DNA of 64,000 bases, taken from assembly GCA_037355855.1 (NCBI GenBank), contig CM074767.1, positions 2,108,001 through 2,172,000 on the forward strand, read 5' to 3'. The notes below the pieces were generated by a model that saw only the letters and a list, made by a program, of their open reading frames with translations, did no database searches and was not told where the DNA came from. This DNA comes from Pseudo-nitzschia pungens (taxonomy: Eukaryota; Bacillariophyta; Bacillariophyceae; Bacillariales; Bacillariaceae). Made by a program: the position numbers and the translations under genes. How positions within the stretch are numbered: position 1 is the first letter of the stretch; each line of letters begins with the position of its first letter. Shown here in pieces: positions 22,157-33,961 of the stretch.

Positions 22157-25100
22157 CTTGTTTGCGATTCAATTTGAGTTTTACTGCAATCTCTTTTGGT
22201 GGTGATGCCGGAGGTTTGTGTTGTGGGTTTCCTGTCAGTTTCTTATTCTGGTGAGATGTATGGGTTTTATTTGTGAGGTGCTTTCAGAGGGATGTTTTCG
22301 AAAGGAGCTTCGTACCTTCCAGGTCTCGTTCAAGGGAATAAACTTGGTTGATTGTTACTTATGGCTATATTGATGGCATATCTCAAGTTCCTGTTGTAAA
22401 GAAGGAATTTTGCAAATAATGAAAAATCAAAAATAAAAGATAAAAGATCTTTGTTTTGATCTTCCAATAGTGAGTCGTCAATTTAGTGTTGATCAACCTG
22501 AAAACAAATCGTTCTTCAAGGTTATCTAGCGTTCTTTATATGGGATCAATGGTATCCTTTTTTTTATACATGAAACAGAGAAGTGATAAAAAATGAATAC
22601 TATTGGGAACACGATTGGTTCGTTATCCATCGCGCTGAATATAGCACTGAAAAACCTTTGGGCGCGATCCGTTATTCATTGGCAGTACCAAAGAGTACGA
22701 AGTATTAGAGGTATGAACACCACCGCACCTTCATGTCGGGGAGAGACGAAACGAAACCAGTGGAACAAACGGTACTAGTACGAGTACTACGTACTTCTTC
22801 GTAGTTGATTGCGAAACTGGGTTGCATGAATTAAGTTCTCTCGACCCGCAGAGACAAACCAATCACGGGAATTTACTTTTGAGAGCGCAAATGGATGATT
22901 ATCCTAATTTCCCGTAGCAACTGCGAGTATGACCTCGATGAAAGTATCAAAAATAGTGACCCTATTGTCAAAAGTTGACACCAGTCGACATTACGGTAAA
23001 CAGTCAACCCCTGTCTCAACTTGATGCAACAGCGACAATGACCCTCATGGTCAGACCGGCTGATAAAACGTCGCACACGGTACTGGTACCAGTAATTACG
23101 TACTTTAACTAATTGGAGTGATTAATACTGCTATTCCGCTAAGGATACCTTACTGTAGTACGAACTAAGATTACCATTACGAGTAAGGCTTACTTCGTAA
23201 TTAGTAAGATCTTACCGTATCATGTTTATTTACGAAGTACTAGTATTTTGTTGTTGTTGTTGTTGACCGATGAAGGTTTTTGCGACGAAAATGAACACAA
23301 GTCACAATGACTTGACAAGTGATGACACGATAAAACTCTCTACCGAATCGGTAGTTCAGACTGCTCGCAAATGTACGGGTACCGTGAATTTATCACTACG
23401 CACTTTGTATTTTACGGTAAGGTTACTCCTTTGTCAAACGGGTGAACTTGTTGACCCCAGGGACATAATGACCATCGTATAGGGTTTATGAGAATCTATA
23501 CCAAAACTTTTCATCAAAATTTTTATCGTTCGTCAAGGACAGGGGGGACGCGTGTTACCTCGAGTACCAATTCAATGAATCTATTGCTACTTACCGGTAC
23601 CGTACGTTTTTTTCAATCAACCGTTCCTGTCGCAGTTTCAATTAAACGGAGACCAACTTCTAGTAGGAATGCAAGAGAAATTGTGAGCTGGAAACCCCGA
23701 TTATCCATAAAACGCGACGATCATGTTACATCTCCAAGTTTTAAGGATCATTCATTATTATGTACTACGTACAAAGTAGATGAAAACAAAAGATCAATGA
23801 AGAGCTTTATTCTCAATATCGCCCAGCCATCATCGACCATGCTACATCGCTCAAAGTGGAATTGCCATTCCTGTCCGAACCGTCACAGAGGAAGACTAAA
23901 AAATTATCAATTAGTGCGATAAGGCGGTTCTTTTTTCCGCTAAAATAGTTTGGTACGGTGTACAGTTCAAGTAAGATTACGGTTCAAAACTTTATAACCT
24001 AATGATTTTAAGGTTGGGCCTGTTCGACCTTTTATTCGCATGTTATGCATTTTGAAGTCAAATATGATTGGAGAAGCTCCCATTTGCGTATTTTCTCGCA
24101 AAATCAAAACAAGACTACGCGGCAGACGACGATGCCACATATTTCCTGCCAGCTGCCCCGGGTTACGTCCCCTACCGCTCATTTCTACGGAAAGTAGGTC
24201 ACAAAGACAGCGGTCGGCAATTTCTGTACGCAGTAATACCAAGAATTCTTCTTCTTCTCGCTTTTGGATTTCACCACCACGATGATGACTCATCTTCGTT
24301 CTTTCGCAATCGTGAATATAGACTTGCGAACCGAACGATTGCGTCTACGGTATCGAATTCGTTTGATGTTCCGAGTAAGATCTTTGCATGCATTTTCCGA
24401 AAGTACATTGTTTTTCGCACTACGTAAGTAATTAAAAAATTGGGAAGTTGTACCTTACGCTAATACGAAGTACAAAGCATTGCTTTACAAATACGGTATT
24501 TTCAATACGGTACCAATTGGAGAAGGATGATGTTTCATTCCAAGTTCACTTCACTTCTGAAAGAACAAAATAATGACTTCGCGCGTAGAAAGACATCCAT
24601 AGCGTGATTTATACTGTAATACGAAGTACTACTTGTGATAATCATTACAGTACGGTAAGGTCTGGTACCGTACGTGGAGAATAATTTTTTGTGAAAAAAA
24701 ATGAAAAGAGTCTCTTGGTCCCAACATGCTGTACTAGCCACAAAGTTGTGGATTACGAGACGGAAGCAGAACGGAACGGACATTCGCAAAGTTCAGCAGG
24801 AGTAAGAGCGAGCACTTCATCGTCAGAGAGGATTAATTCCACAGCGGGTAGTAAAAATCCTCGATGGAAAGTAAGAAAACATCGTGTTTTCTTCCCTTTC
24901 TTCGTCAAAATGTGAGCTTAAGTGTCAAAATGTGAGCTTGAGTGTCAAAATGTGAGCTTGAGTGTCAAAATGTGAGCTTTTGATGAGTCTAAAAAATTCT
25001 CAATAAAAAATGTGACTAAGTTACGGTACTACAAAATTCCTATCAGCTGTCCCCCAGTTCTACATCCCCAACTACTCATTTCTACGGAAGCCGGGGGACA

Positions 25101-25940
25101 GCTGATAAGAATTCCGTAGTAGATGCTTGTTTTCTTTCTCATTTTTTGTTAGCCCGTTCGACTACCGTATACTGTAGTAGTAAACCTTACTTATACGAGT
25201 TCCAACTTACCGGTAGGTTCATCCTTACAACACAGCTGGCTTTTCGTTGGAGGTTTCAAAATTCTTTCTGGGCGCGCGCGCGCAAGCAATTACTTGTCAT
25301 TTTTCCGTACACCGAGTAAGTTACGAATACAAGAGACAACTCAGAAACTGTTGGTGGAACGAAAAAATTGTAATTAAGATTTACCTTCCGCTCTGAATTA
25401 CCGGTACGGTTCCTACTTCCAACGGCTTGGAACAAGGCCCATTTCGTACGTACTACGATTCTTATGAGTGCACGCGGGTCGAGCACACAGTCATCACCCT
25501 GCCCCGCCGGTGTGTGGGAATTGCGCAATTCGTAATTAATTGGTGCAGATTCTTCCCGTTTGGATTCCCATCGAAGCTTTGTCCCGACAACTCGCTTGTC
25601 ACTTACTCGTACAGTACGTACGTACGCTAACGCGTACGAACTAGACGAGCAACTGTCCGCAAGGCAATTTCAATGCTGTCAATAAAATGCTGTGAATATG
25701 CAGCTAGCACTCAAAAACTTTTCGATCCACCAAAACACAGAAAAATTAAAACCAAACAATCCAAGACTAAGAGTCTCTCGGACAATAATACTCGTATTCA
25801 CTATATATCGCCAACCCGCTCGGTGTTCGTCACCGATACCGCAAAACCCATCGCATTGCTCTGACTTGAGTAATCAATCGGGAAAGAAAACACACCCAAG
25901 CAGAACAAAACAGAACAGAACAGAAAGCACCGTAGACGAT
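22157..25940. other. long intergenic spacer
   Basis: No supported gene in 3.8 kb. It contains many TACGGTA/GTAAGGTTAC/GTACGTAC words. At 24905-24985 there is a 20-bp tandem repeat (unit TGTGAGCTTGAGTGTCAAAA, about four copies). At 25027-25054 and 25091-25118 there is an inverted pair with CAGCTGTCCCCC cores; 24145-24230 has diverged similarity to it. The last ~250 bp are the 5' flank of the next gene, with AACAGAACAGAACAG repeats just before its ATG. Confidence 0.5.
24905..24985. repeat. 20-bp tandem repeat
   Basis: About four head-to-tail copies of TGTGAGCTTGAGTGTCAAAA, the first with one change. No coding meaning seen. Confidence 0.8.
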
Positions 25941-28099
25941 ATGTCCTCAGCAGCTTTGAACGAGACGAAAAGCTCATCGGAAGAAAGATCCTCATCCACG
26001 TTTATCTCCATGTCCATTCCGGAGATGGAAGCCATCGAGGACGCCATCGCTCTGACCTCAGCAATGACAAACGAAACAATAAACTCCAACTCGAAACCAC
26101 CTTCTTGTCCTTCGTTCCAGAATGCCGAAACGTCTTATCCTCCCAAAGCGATCGATATGGTGACCGAAGAAAGTCAAAGTCAAAGCCTTACAACCACAAG
26201 AGACATTCCCGACAAGATAGCTACCGACTGCGCCACCGCAATGGCCCTGCCAACAACCTCCGTGGAATCTACGCCATCAACTCACGAAGATACAAAAGGT
26301 ACTACCTTGATAGAGAGCGAGGGTTCCACGACGACGACGACAACAACACTGTCAAAGACAGAGACGATGACAACCACAGCGAAACCGAAACGAATCCAAG
26401 GAATATTGAGGCCATCCTCGTATGGGAAGAACCGGATTCGAGAGCCGGCATCTGCGAGCAAAATCGACAGTTCAATTCAACCGTTGGGGAGCACTCAAGA
26501 AAGCAGTGATCTCAATTCCAATCCCGTCATCAGTGGGAGCCAAAAAAAAAATTGCAGAAGAAGGAGGAATTCTAACCGTCAAACAACAACTGGCCATAAC
26601 GCATACAGCGATAGTCTTTCATTCAATTCAACCTCCAATGCTTCCGAATACAAAGGGAACTACCAATTTGAGGACCAGAATCACTCTGACGCCCATATCC
26701 ATATCGACGGTGATATTAACAGCTCCATCTTTCTCAAATCCATGTTGTGGTGCGTGATTGTGCTTCCCGTAGTTCTGTTGACCTTTCTCGGCCTGCCATA
26801 TCTGCTTCTGGGATCTCTCGTGTGGACAATAATCTTTGTGGTGCGCTGGTTTCGAAACTTTTTGAGGGAAGAATTTTCCATGCGACGCAACGGCATGAAG
26901 ACTTCGGCAACTGCAACCGATAATTACACCACCAGTCTTCTTACCGCGGCCACGCGGAACTTTCAATCGAAACACAGCATCAGGGTACGAAGCACCACCA
27001 CCAACAGCAACAGAAAACAAACCATTCCGCTCACGGTCGAATCGCCTTTTTGCTCAATGATGTTGGCATCCACCGTTCCGAGTCCAGAAGCCAAAACGCG
27101 ATCCAAAAAGGTGCGATTCAAACCCGGAATCAAGTGCCCGACCCGAAGGTTTTTGCGCCAGCCGGTACCCAGGATCAAAAAGATTCCACAGCGTCCCATG
27201 AAGAAAACTCGACCAAGATTGTTTGCGGATCAAGGCGTCGGAAGCAGCTTCGAAGGAGACTCTACGTGGAACCTAGACAACCTCATGATCTTGAGAAATT
27301 ATATGAACGAAAACAACAACAACGATAACAGTAACCCCAACACTACGATACATTCCAATCGCAGTGTCGAAGCATCGTCCGATTCTGAACCCACGACGAC
27401 AGAACCGTTGCCATTCGCAGAAGATGATGGGTGTGTGCAAGTTCCACAAATCTATCCCTTGACTGAAAACACCTCCGTAGAAAAAGATGTCGATGCAATT
27501 GACGAAGACAATAATGGTGACGGCAGCGAGGAACGCAATCCTCAATCCGCGTCGTTCAAGGAGGATCAGAACCAATATCATCCGACCGACAACGAGCAAG
27601 ATGGATCCGTGGCTAAAGACCATGCCTCTTGCCCCCAATTCTTGGCTCGGACTCCGCAAGAAATCATCGAAGAGGAAGACACTGCGTACCAAACGAGGTA
27701 CGGTCACCATTACCAACAAACCATTGTCTTGGAGGACGAAGAAAACGACGATCGATTCCGCATCGAGGATTTCGAGGAGGGATTGTTTGGAGCAGTATCT
27801 TCGTCACCCTCGTCAAAACAACAACGCCGGGCATCCAATTACCGTCGGCGCCGACCGAGGGATTCCCTCTGCTTTTTCAACAGCAAAAATACCACACCTC
27901 TCGAGTGCCCCGCCATACCCCCATGTCCCTCGGACGAACAGGACTTTTTACAACAAAAGATTCGGGAGAATTTCGAAAAGGCTGTGATTGTGGAGTCGTC
28001 CTCAGTAATTTCGGTGCACCAGCCTCCACAGTCTTCGCCGCCTCCATCGTTGAGGAGTTCATCCTCACCTGTTGATCCAACCATCCAAGCACCAGCATC

Positions 28100-28130
<31 letters not shown>

Positions 28131-29336
28131 CCACCACCATCATCATCATCGCCAGCATCATCATCGCCAGCATCGTCACCGCCAGCATCGTCACCGCCAG
28201 CATCATCATCGCCAGCATCATCATCAGAAAATCCAGCGCACGAGGGTATCTTTCAGCTACCCCCATCGAAGAGCAGCTGCGATGCAAATGGTAGTGAAAC
28301 CAATCAACCCGAGTATGAGAACGATAAGCGCATTGTCGCCGACGAAACAACTCGTCGGATTGGCAATACCATTATCGCCAACGAGAACCCTTGTGTTTCA
28401 TCTACGCAAGAACTCTCTTCCTTCGATGACTCATCGGTCAATGACTTGAAACGTCAGATATCCGACGGGGATGCGGATGTGGCCAAAATCGAACCAGAAA
28501 CCAAACTTAGCTATGAAACGATCATCCAAAGTCAGAACCACGCTAAAGGAGAAACGGCTGTCAATGACGCTAACGACGGTTCCGTGCAAGAAAAGCCCGA
28601 TGAGATTGATGACTTCGCTGACGGCAACGAAAGTACCACGAGTCTAACTTCGGTTCCAAACGAGGTCGATGATACAAGTGTTAGTGGCAGTGCTGAAACC
28701 GATTCACCCACTACGAATGCGGACTGCAATGCTTGCGAAATGCAAATCATTCTACGAAACACCGACCATCCAGGTATGGAAGACCAAGCTTCTCGGGAAA
28801 ATCTTTCTTCTCCTGCTGGCATATCCTTTCCCAATTTCTCGGAGAGCAGTGACGATGTGATTGAGGAGGTGTTTTCCAACGGTCTTTCTCAAACTTTGGA
28901 TCTATCCCGTGTTCCTCAAACTAAAGCTGAGCAGAACCACGTGCTTATGGAACCAATGTCATCACCGTTGCTATCATCTTACGATTCTCCTTTGTTGGAA
29001 TCGCGTTTAGAATCGAATTTGGATTCATCACCATTCGAGAAGGGGCTCCCGGATAATGAAGTGACGGCGTCCAGTCCAGTAGAAAACAAGGAGAACGTAG
29101 TCCTAGTGAACGATGGTAGTTCGAACCCGCACAAGGGAGGAGGCGTGATGATGGTAGACACCGCATCTTCCCCGGCAAAGGGAATGGAGGGGAACAATCA
29201 AAGTCAATACACTGCAACTCCGCTGTCGTCACCCTTTCATCGAACGGTGCTCAGTCCATCCAATGCCAACACTATTGGCAATGGCAGCATCAGCAACAGC
29301 AGCAACAGCCTGTCGACACTCACAAATCGGAACTAA
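25941..29336 (+). CDS. large disordered protein with one hydrophobic hairpin
   Basis: The frame is open from 25692, but the ATG at 25941 follows an untranslated-looking AACAGAACAG repeat and begins normal coding composition, giving 1131 residues. Residues ~268-303 form the only membrane segment: a ~33-residue stretch of two hydrophobic halves with prolines between (VIVLPVVLLTFLGLPYLLL then LVWTIIFVVRWF), followed by basic residues. This fits a membrane hairpin such as those of ER-shaping or lipid-droplet proteins. A KKVRF motif follows at ~388. Long Ser/Thr/Glu-rich regions and a Ser/Pro/Ala repeat (residues ~717-763) are encoded by a CATCAT-type minisatellite at 28093-28230. No enzyme domain. 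Function unknown. Confidence 0.75.
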
Positions 29337-29720
29337 TCAAAAACAATGTCCAACACAGTCTGCTATGTTGACAACGAAGTATCCTCATCAGAATACTCAC
29401 AATAGGAAATGAAGAATAGTATTTCAAGTGTCAATGGAAATGAGAATCGAGCAATCGTTTTTCAACCTTGTCACTAGGCAAAAGCTGACTCTATCATGAC
29501 ATTTGTTCATTGCAGAGTGTAACATAGTGAAATAACTGTAATGCTTGGTTATAAAATTCGAAATCAAAGTCAATGGTACCGTTATGTGGCGTTTATTTTT
29601 GATGGTTCATACGATACATTCCACGATTAGTAATAAGTGACTATTCAGAACAAACGAGCGTTCTATCGGCTCGATGCGTTCCCTTGAGCGGGTTGCTGGA
29701 GTCCTTCCCAAAATCGCTTG
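29337..29720. other. convergent intergenic region
   Basis: 384 bp between two convergent genes; holds both 3' flanks. Nothing else seen. Confidence 0.5.
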
Positions 29721-30998
29721 CTACGTGCGCAGATAGTGATTCGTCTTCATGAAGGTATCCAAATCGGTGTACCCAAATGTCTGGGGAGCCCGTGTCGTTC
29801 CGAGATCCTTGCCAGTGAGCGTCAGCCTTCCTGTGTCCTTGTCTTTCTGCAGGTATTCCTTCCCCATTCGGTCCTGGCACCAAAGCAGTACACGGTCCAT
29901 GTTCGGCGTGGGAACCCCCGCGAGTTCGGCAATCCCACGGGTCACAATCAATCCCATGGGAACATCTTCCGAAAAGTATCGGTAGCCAAAATTCGGCAGA
30001 TATTGCGGCTTGCTTTCCTCACCCGCCACAACGGTCCTCATGGGATGAGTAAGACCCTTGTAGCCCTTGTTGGTTTGTAACATGGTGTGGATGCTAGAAG
30101 TGTCGGCAATGTCGTCCCCGTACGATCGCAGCATCCACTCGCGGACGTGGTGCAGGCTGCTGAGATCGAGCGTTCCATCGGGATACTTGTCCTTTGTGAG
30201 AACACGTTTCAGTTCCAACACCTCGTCCGAAATGGCGCCCAATAGGTATCCCGTGTACTCATCGGCACCCTGGTAGAAGAGGGGCGGTTCGTCCCACGGT
30301 TGGGTGACATCCTTGTCCCGGTAGTACCCAAAGGAAATGGTCGGATGCCAAATCGAATTGATGTTCATCAGCGTGACAGCCAGGAAATTGCAAGCCGGTT
30401 TCAGGACTGGCAATCCCTTCCGGCCGACCAATTTCTGCAGGACGGAAACGGGGTCTGTAACGTGGCCCGCCGGGGCTGTCGTGGGTGACGCCACGACAAT
30501 GTCAACTTCCTTTTTGGTGCCCAAAACCTCGACCGATCGGCCATACTCGGTGATCCGACAGGCCCATGGAAGGGTTTCTAGGGCAAACACCGTGGAGACA
30601 TTCACCAGCTCGTCTCCCAGGACGTGGCGGACCGTCAGATCAAAGCCACCCTCTCCGGGCATTGCCCCGATCCATACCCCCGGAGCCAGGTAGGGCTTGA
30701 GGGCTTTCAGATAGGATTCGTGGGCGAACGACGGAAGAGCCAGAAGCACCATGTCAGGGGGGGTTTCGTCGTTACAGACATCCCGAGCACGAGACGCGAT
30801 TCGAACCGGACAGCCGGAAATTGTTTCTCCCAAATCGTTTGTGCACCGAATGCCGGTGTCGGGTACCGCGTCGCCGAGGCGATCGGCTTCTCCCGGATAG
30901 AGGGATAGGATGAGAACCTCGTGTTCCGTGTGTTGGGCACCAATATAGCTCGCTAGAACGTGGACCGCGTTGCCTCCTCCGCACAATAAGATTCTCAT
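29721..30998 (-). CDS. Opine (octopine/nopaline-type) dehydrogenase
   Basis: A single exon of 425 codons, the usual length of the family. The N-terminal Rossmann fold starts at once with ILLCGGGNAVHVLA (GxGN dinucleotide loop, residues 4-16), then VLLALPSFAHE and GAMPGEGGFD, as in the NAD-binding half. The C-terminal half has the octopine-dehydrogenase signature NINSIWHPTISFG with the catalytic His at 218, followed by TGYLLGAISDEVLELKRVL. The enzyme reductively condenses a keto acid such as pyruvate with an amino acid using NAD(P)H, regenerating oxidised cofactor. No targeting peptide is visible, so a cytosolic location is likely. Substrate cannot be told from sequence. A (GAGT)n tract lies ~390 bp upstream. 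Confidence 0.9.
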   Translation of the reverse strand: MRILLCGGGNAVHVLASYIGAQHTEHEVLILSLYPGEADRLGDAVPDTGIRCTNDLGETISGCPVRIASRARDVCNDETPPDMVLLALPSFAHESYLKALKPYLAPGVWIGAMPGEGGFDLTVRHVLGDELVNVSTVFALETLPWACRITEYGRSVEVLGTKKEVDIVVASPTTAPAGHVTDPVSVLQKLVGRKGLPVLKPACNFLAVTLMNINSIWHPTISFGYYRDKDVTQPWDEPPLFYQGADEYTGYLLGAISDEVLELKRVLTKDKYPDGTLDLSSLHHVREWMLRSYGDDIADTSSIHTMLQTNKGYKGLTHPMRTVVAGEESKPQYLPNFGYRYFSEDVPMGLIVTRGIAELAGVPTPNMDRVLLWCQDRMGKEYLQKDKDTGRLTLTGKDLGTTRAPQTFGYTDLDTFMKTNHYLRT

Positions 30999-32221
30999 GG
31001 TGGATGGTGTTTTTTAGTTGTGAAAAAAGTAGAAAAGTTCTCGTAGAGTTTCGATCCTTGAAATCGAATGGAACGTAATGCGTTGCTTGTTTGTTTGTTT
31101 GTTTGTTTGAATTGGATAAATATCTGAAATTGTGAGAACGAGAGAGGATGTGCCACATTTTCGATCCATCCACTCGATTCTGCGGATTTGGTCGGAACGC
31201 GTTCTATGACTGTCACTGTTTGGTTTCGCTTTCATTTTGTCGTTGAAGGCATTTCGTGAAGAACAGAAAAGAAGTACCGACCGACTTTCTTTCCGTTCGG
31301 GTTTGACTGGTTCAGCACCGATTGTTGAATAATAGATTCATCCAATCGGCATCGTGAAGTTATAGAGACACACACAACGCAGGGTGAGTGAGTGAGTGAG
31401 TGAGTGAGTCGTTCGGAATGAGAATGCAACCCAAGTGAACGGTGTTAGAGGTTGAATTTGGACACGATGTGCCACTGTCACAGATGAGAAAGTGTGACAC
31501 CACGACTGACTCGACCGAAAATAAATTTTTTCCTCTTGAAATGAAAATTTCGAAAAATTGTATTAAGTATCGTACACGTACTTTATTATAGCCTCCTTTT
31601 TTCTGCTCTCAGTCTTTTGGCTAGTCACAATTCCCGCGCAAAGCAACAAGCAACCTTATTACGGGGACGTGAAGAATTATTCATCTTCCAACGAAGTCGT
31701 TCCAATCTACTACTATGATTTTACCGTTCCATGCAGTTCGCCCTCTCGTCCGAGCGAGAAAATAGTGTTCTTCACGACTAACCAGCATCATTTCAAAACA
31801 GAAACACCGAATCTTTTTTTGATTTCCCCCCGTTGAATTCGAAATGTATCTACCGGTACAAATCTAAAAAAAACAACCGAGATCGATTGATCATTGGAAC
31901 AGTGTTTGGATCGTCAGTTTACCGAATGCCCAACAAACAATCCGATCTGAATCACAGGGTGATGATCTTCGTCACTCCCATTACCTAACCGTTGCTGAAA
32001 TCGTTGGCATCGTATTCGACAGGATCTGCCCAAACGATCACCAATGAATCATATGCAAGTTTGATTCGAGGTCTGCGAGTCGTGTAGATAATGTACACGA
32101 AACAGTTTGCTTAGTTCGAATCCAACACCAGAAAACACAATGAGGAAAACATCGAGACTATTTCGAGGGCATTTACAAATTGCCCTCAGTTACATTTTAT
32201 CTTTTGACAAGTTATGCTTGG
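30999..32221. other. intergenic spacer, 5' flank of the opine dehydrogenase gene
   Basis: Contains a (TTTG)n tract at about 31085-31108 and a (GAGT)n tract at 31383-31410, then AT-rich spacer. No supported gene. Confidence 0.5.
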
Positions 32222-33961
32222 TCACTCGGTGCCACCCCATTGCTTCCATTTTGCGTCCGGGAATTGGTGATCTTGGTCACTCGGTGCCACCCAACGCTTC
32301 TGATCTGTGTAATTATGACTCCCTAGAAAGTCGGAGTCCCTCTTCGGAATGGTGACAACGTCGGCGGTCAAAGCGTCCCAATCGGCCCACACCGCATGGG
32401 CTTCCGCCGTGGGCAACGACTCGGATGCAATGGGGAGCGCCTCGGCTACGATCGTAGCCGTCGGGTACTCGTCGTCTTGGAATGGAACTGTCACAGGCGT
32501 CGCAGAAGCAAAGTACCCGGGTGGTCGTGGATCGGTGCTGGCGGTTGCTTCGGAAGAGTAGGTCTCGTTCTCTTCTTTTGTGACGGGCATGGAAAGCGGC
32601 CGCCGATACATTTGAACCAGGGTGCTGGCCTCGTGATTCGTCGAGCAAAAACCCTCGCACTTCAAGTGGATAGTGAGAATATGACGGACCTGGATCCATT
32701 GGCCCTGGTACGTATCGTGCGGCATTCGTCGCTGCCCCGTTAGAGACAGATCTATCGTCCGCCATGGAAGGTGCTCGAGTCGCCGGGCTCTCTGGTGCAG
32801 GCTCCGACTGGGTGTTAGCTCGGGGTACAGGGAAGCGTCATTGGTGGTGGTGGCAAGTATCGTGCGGACGGTTTCCCTGCGGCCATTGGCGCTCCATTCG
32901 ATCACTTCCACTAGATCCGCCTTGACACACTGCACGTTTTGTGTGCTGTTGTTTTGGCACCGAAAGCGAATGACCACGGACGTTGACGAAGACGGCACTG
33001 GGGGCAAAAACATGGTCATCGTCGCTGTGCCCACCATCTCCGGTGGCAACAACAGCGTTGTCTTGTCAAAGATGGCTTCGAGCGCCATGGTGCCCTTCGG
33101 GAAACACATGCAACAACAGCAGTCACAGCCGTGGATCGGAATGACTTCGAGGGGATACTTCCTGGAGGTGTCCTGGTCAGCGGTTTTCATTGTGAGCGGG
33201 GGAAGGCAAGTCACTTCCAGCGGTTGTGTGGCCTTTGGATTTTTGTGAAAGATGGAATTGGGTGTTTGGAAGAGTTCCGCGACGACCTCGTACTTTACCG
33301 TGCAGCTCGATTCACCTCTGTACGATTTCCGGTGGGAAGGACCCGTTCCGATCCAAGAGAGAATATGCGATGGGAACAAGAATTTGGGGAGGGATAATTT
33401 TGGAGAGAGAGTGGCACAGAGAGAGAGAGAGAGAGGGTTTAGTCGTGTGGTCGCACAATGACTTTTCCAAGGTCTGTCAAGATGCGTGCAAATCCTGCTC
33501 TATGCCAACCCTCCGCCGAACTATGCTACCTACCGCCTGGCGAACAAGGAACTCGGCAGGGCATCAGGGAGTTCCAGGAGAAACGGGAATTCGTACTGTC
33601 CACTGGATACGATCCCGTCTGGAAATGTTCGGATCGTGTGTTCCACTCGATAGAAAATCCGAGACTTGTTTTCGTAACGATTCCTGACGTGCGTGTCGGT
33701 GTGTCCGTCTCGATGGCCGGGCGTTGAACCGTTCCGCCCTTCCTCTTCGGTGTAATGAATTTGACTTTCTTCGATTCCAACGACGGTGAGTCGGACCGAG
33801 TGACCCTTGATGGGTTTTCCACCGCCACTGTTGTTCCCGGCAAATAAATACACCACTCCCTGTAGTGTCGACCCGGCCGTGGCGAAAGAGATTCCCTGCT
33901 TTGTGTCGTTGGTGTGGGTGCTGCCAACCTTCAGACCGATCGTGATGGGCGAATTTCCCAT
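32222..33961 (-). CDS. alpha-arrestin-like protein with PPxY motif (two exons)
   Basis: Exon 1 (33961-33534) and exon 2 (33317-32222) join in frame across a 216-bp GT-AG intron to give 507 residues. The arrestin N-domain shows LQGVVYLFAG, a strand SVRLTVVGIEESQIHYTEEE and GQYEFPFLLELP; the join yields the strand ESSCTVKYEVVAEL. The C-domain follows, with a Cys cluster at ~207-214 (CDCCCCMC) that could bind metal or be lipidated. Near residue 408 the tail carries PPGY, a PPxY motif that in alpha-arrestins binds WW domains of NEDD4/Rsp5-type ubiquitin ligases. A role as ubiquitin-ligase adaptor for membrane-protein endocytosis is inferred. The intron contains a (GA)n tract. Confidence 0.85.
33318..33533 (-). 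other. intron of the arrestin gene
   Basis: On the minus strand it begins GTAGGTAG after ...GCCAGGCG and ends ATCGTACAG before AGGTGAATCG. Removal joins codon CG|A (Arg) and gives a continuous arrestin fold. Without it exon 1 hits a TAG at once. Confidence 0.8.

Noticed and set aside
25692..25940. Upstream start of the membrane-hairpin gene
   Set aside because: Non-ATG start and untranslated-looking AACAGAACAG leader; ATG 25941 is better.
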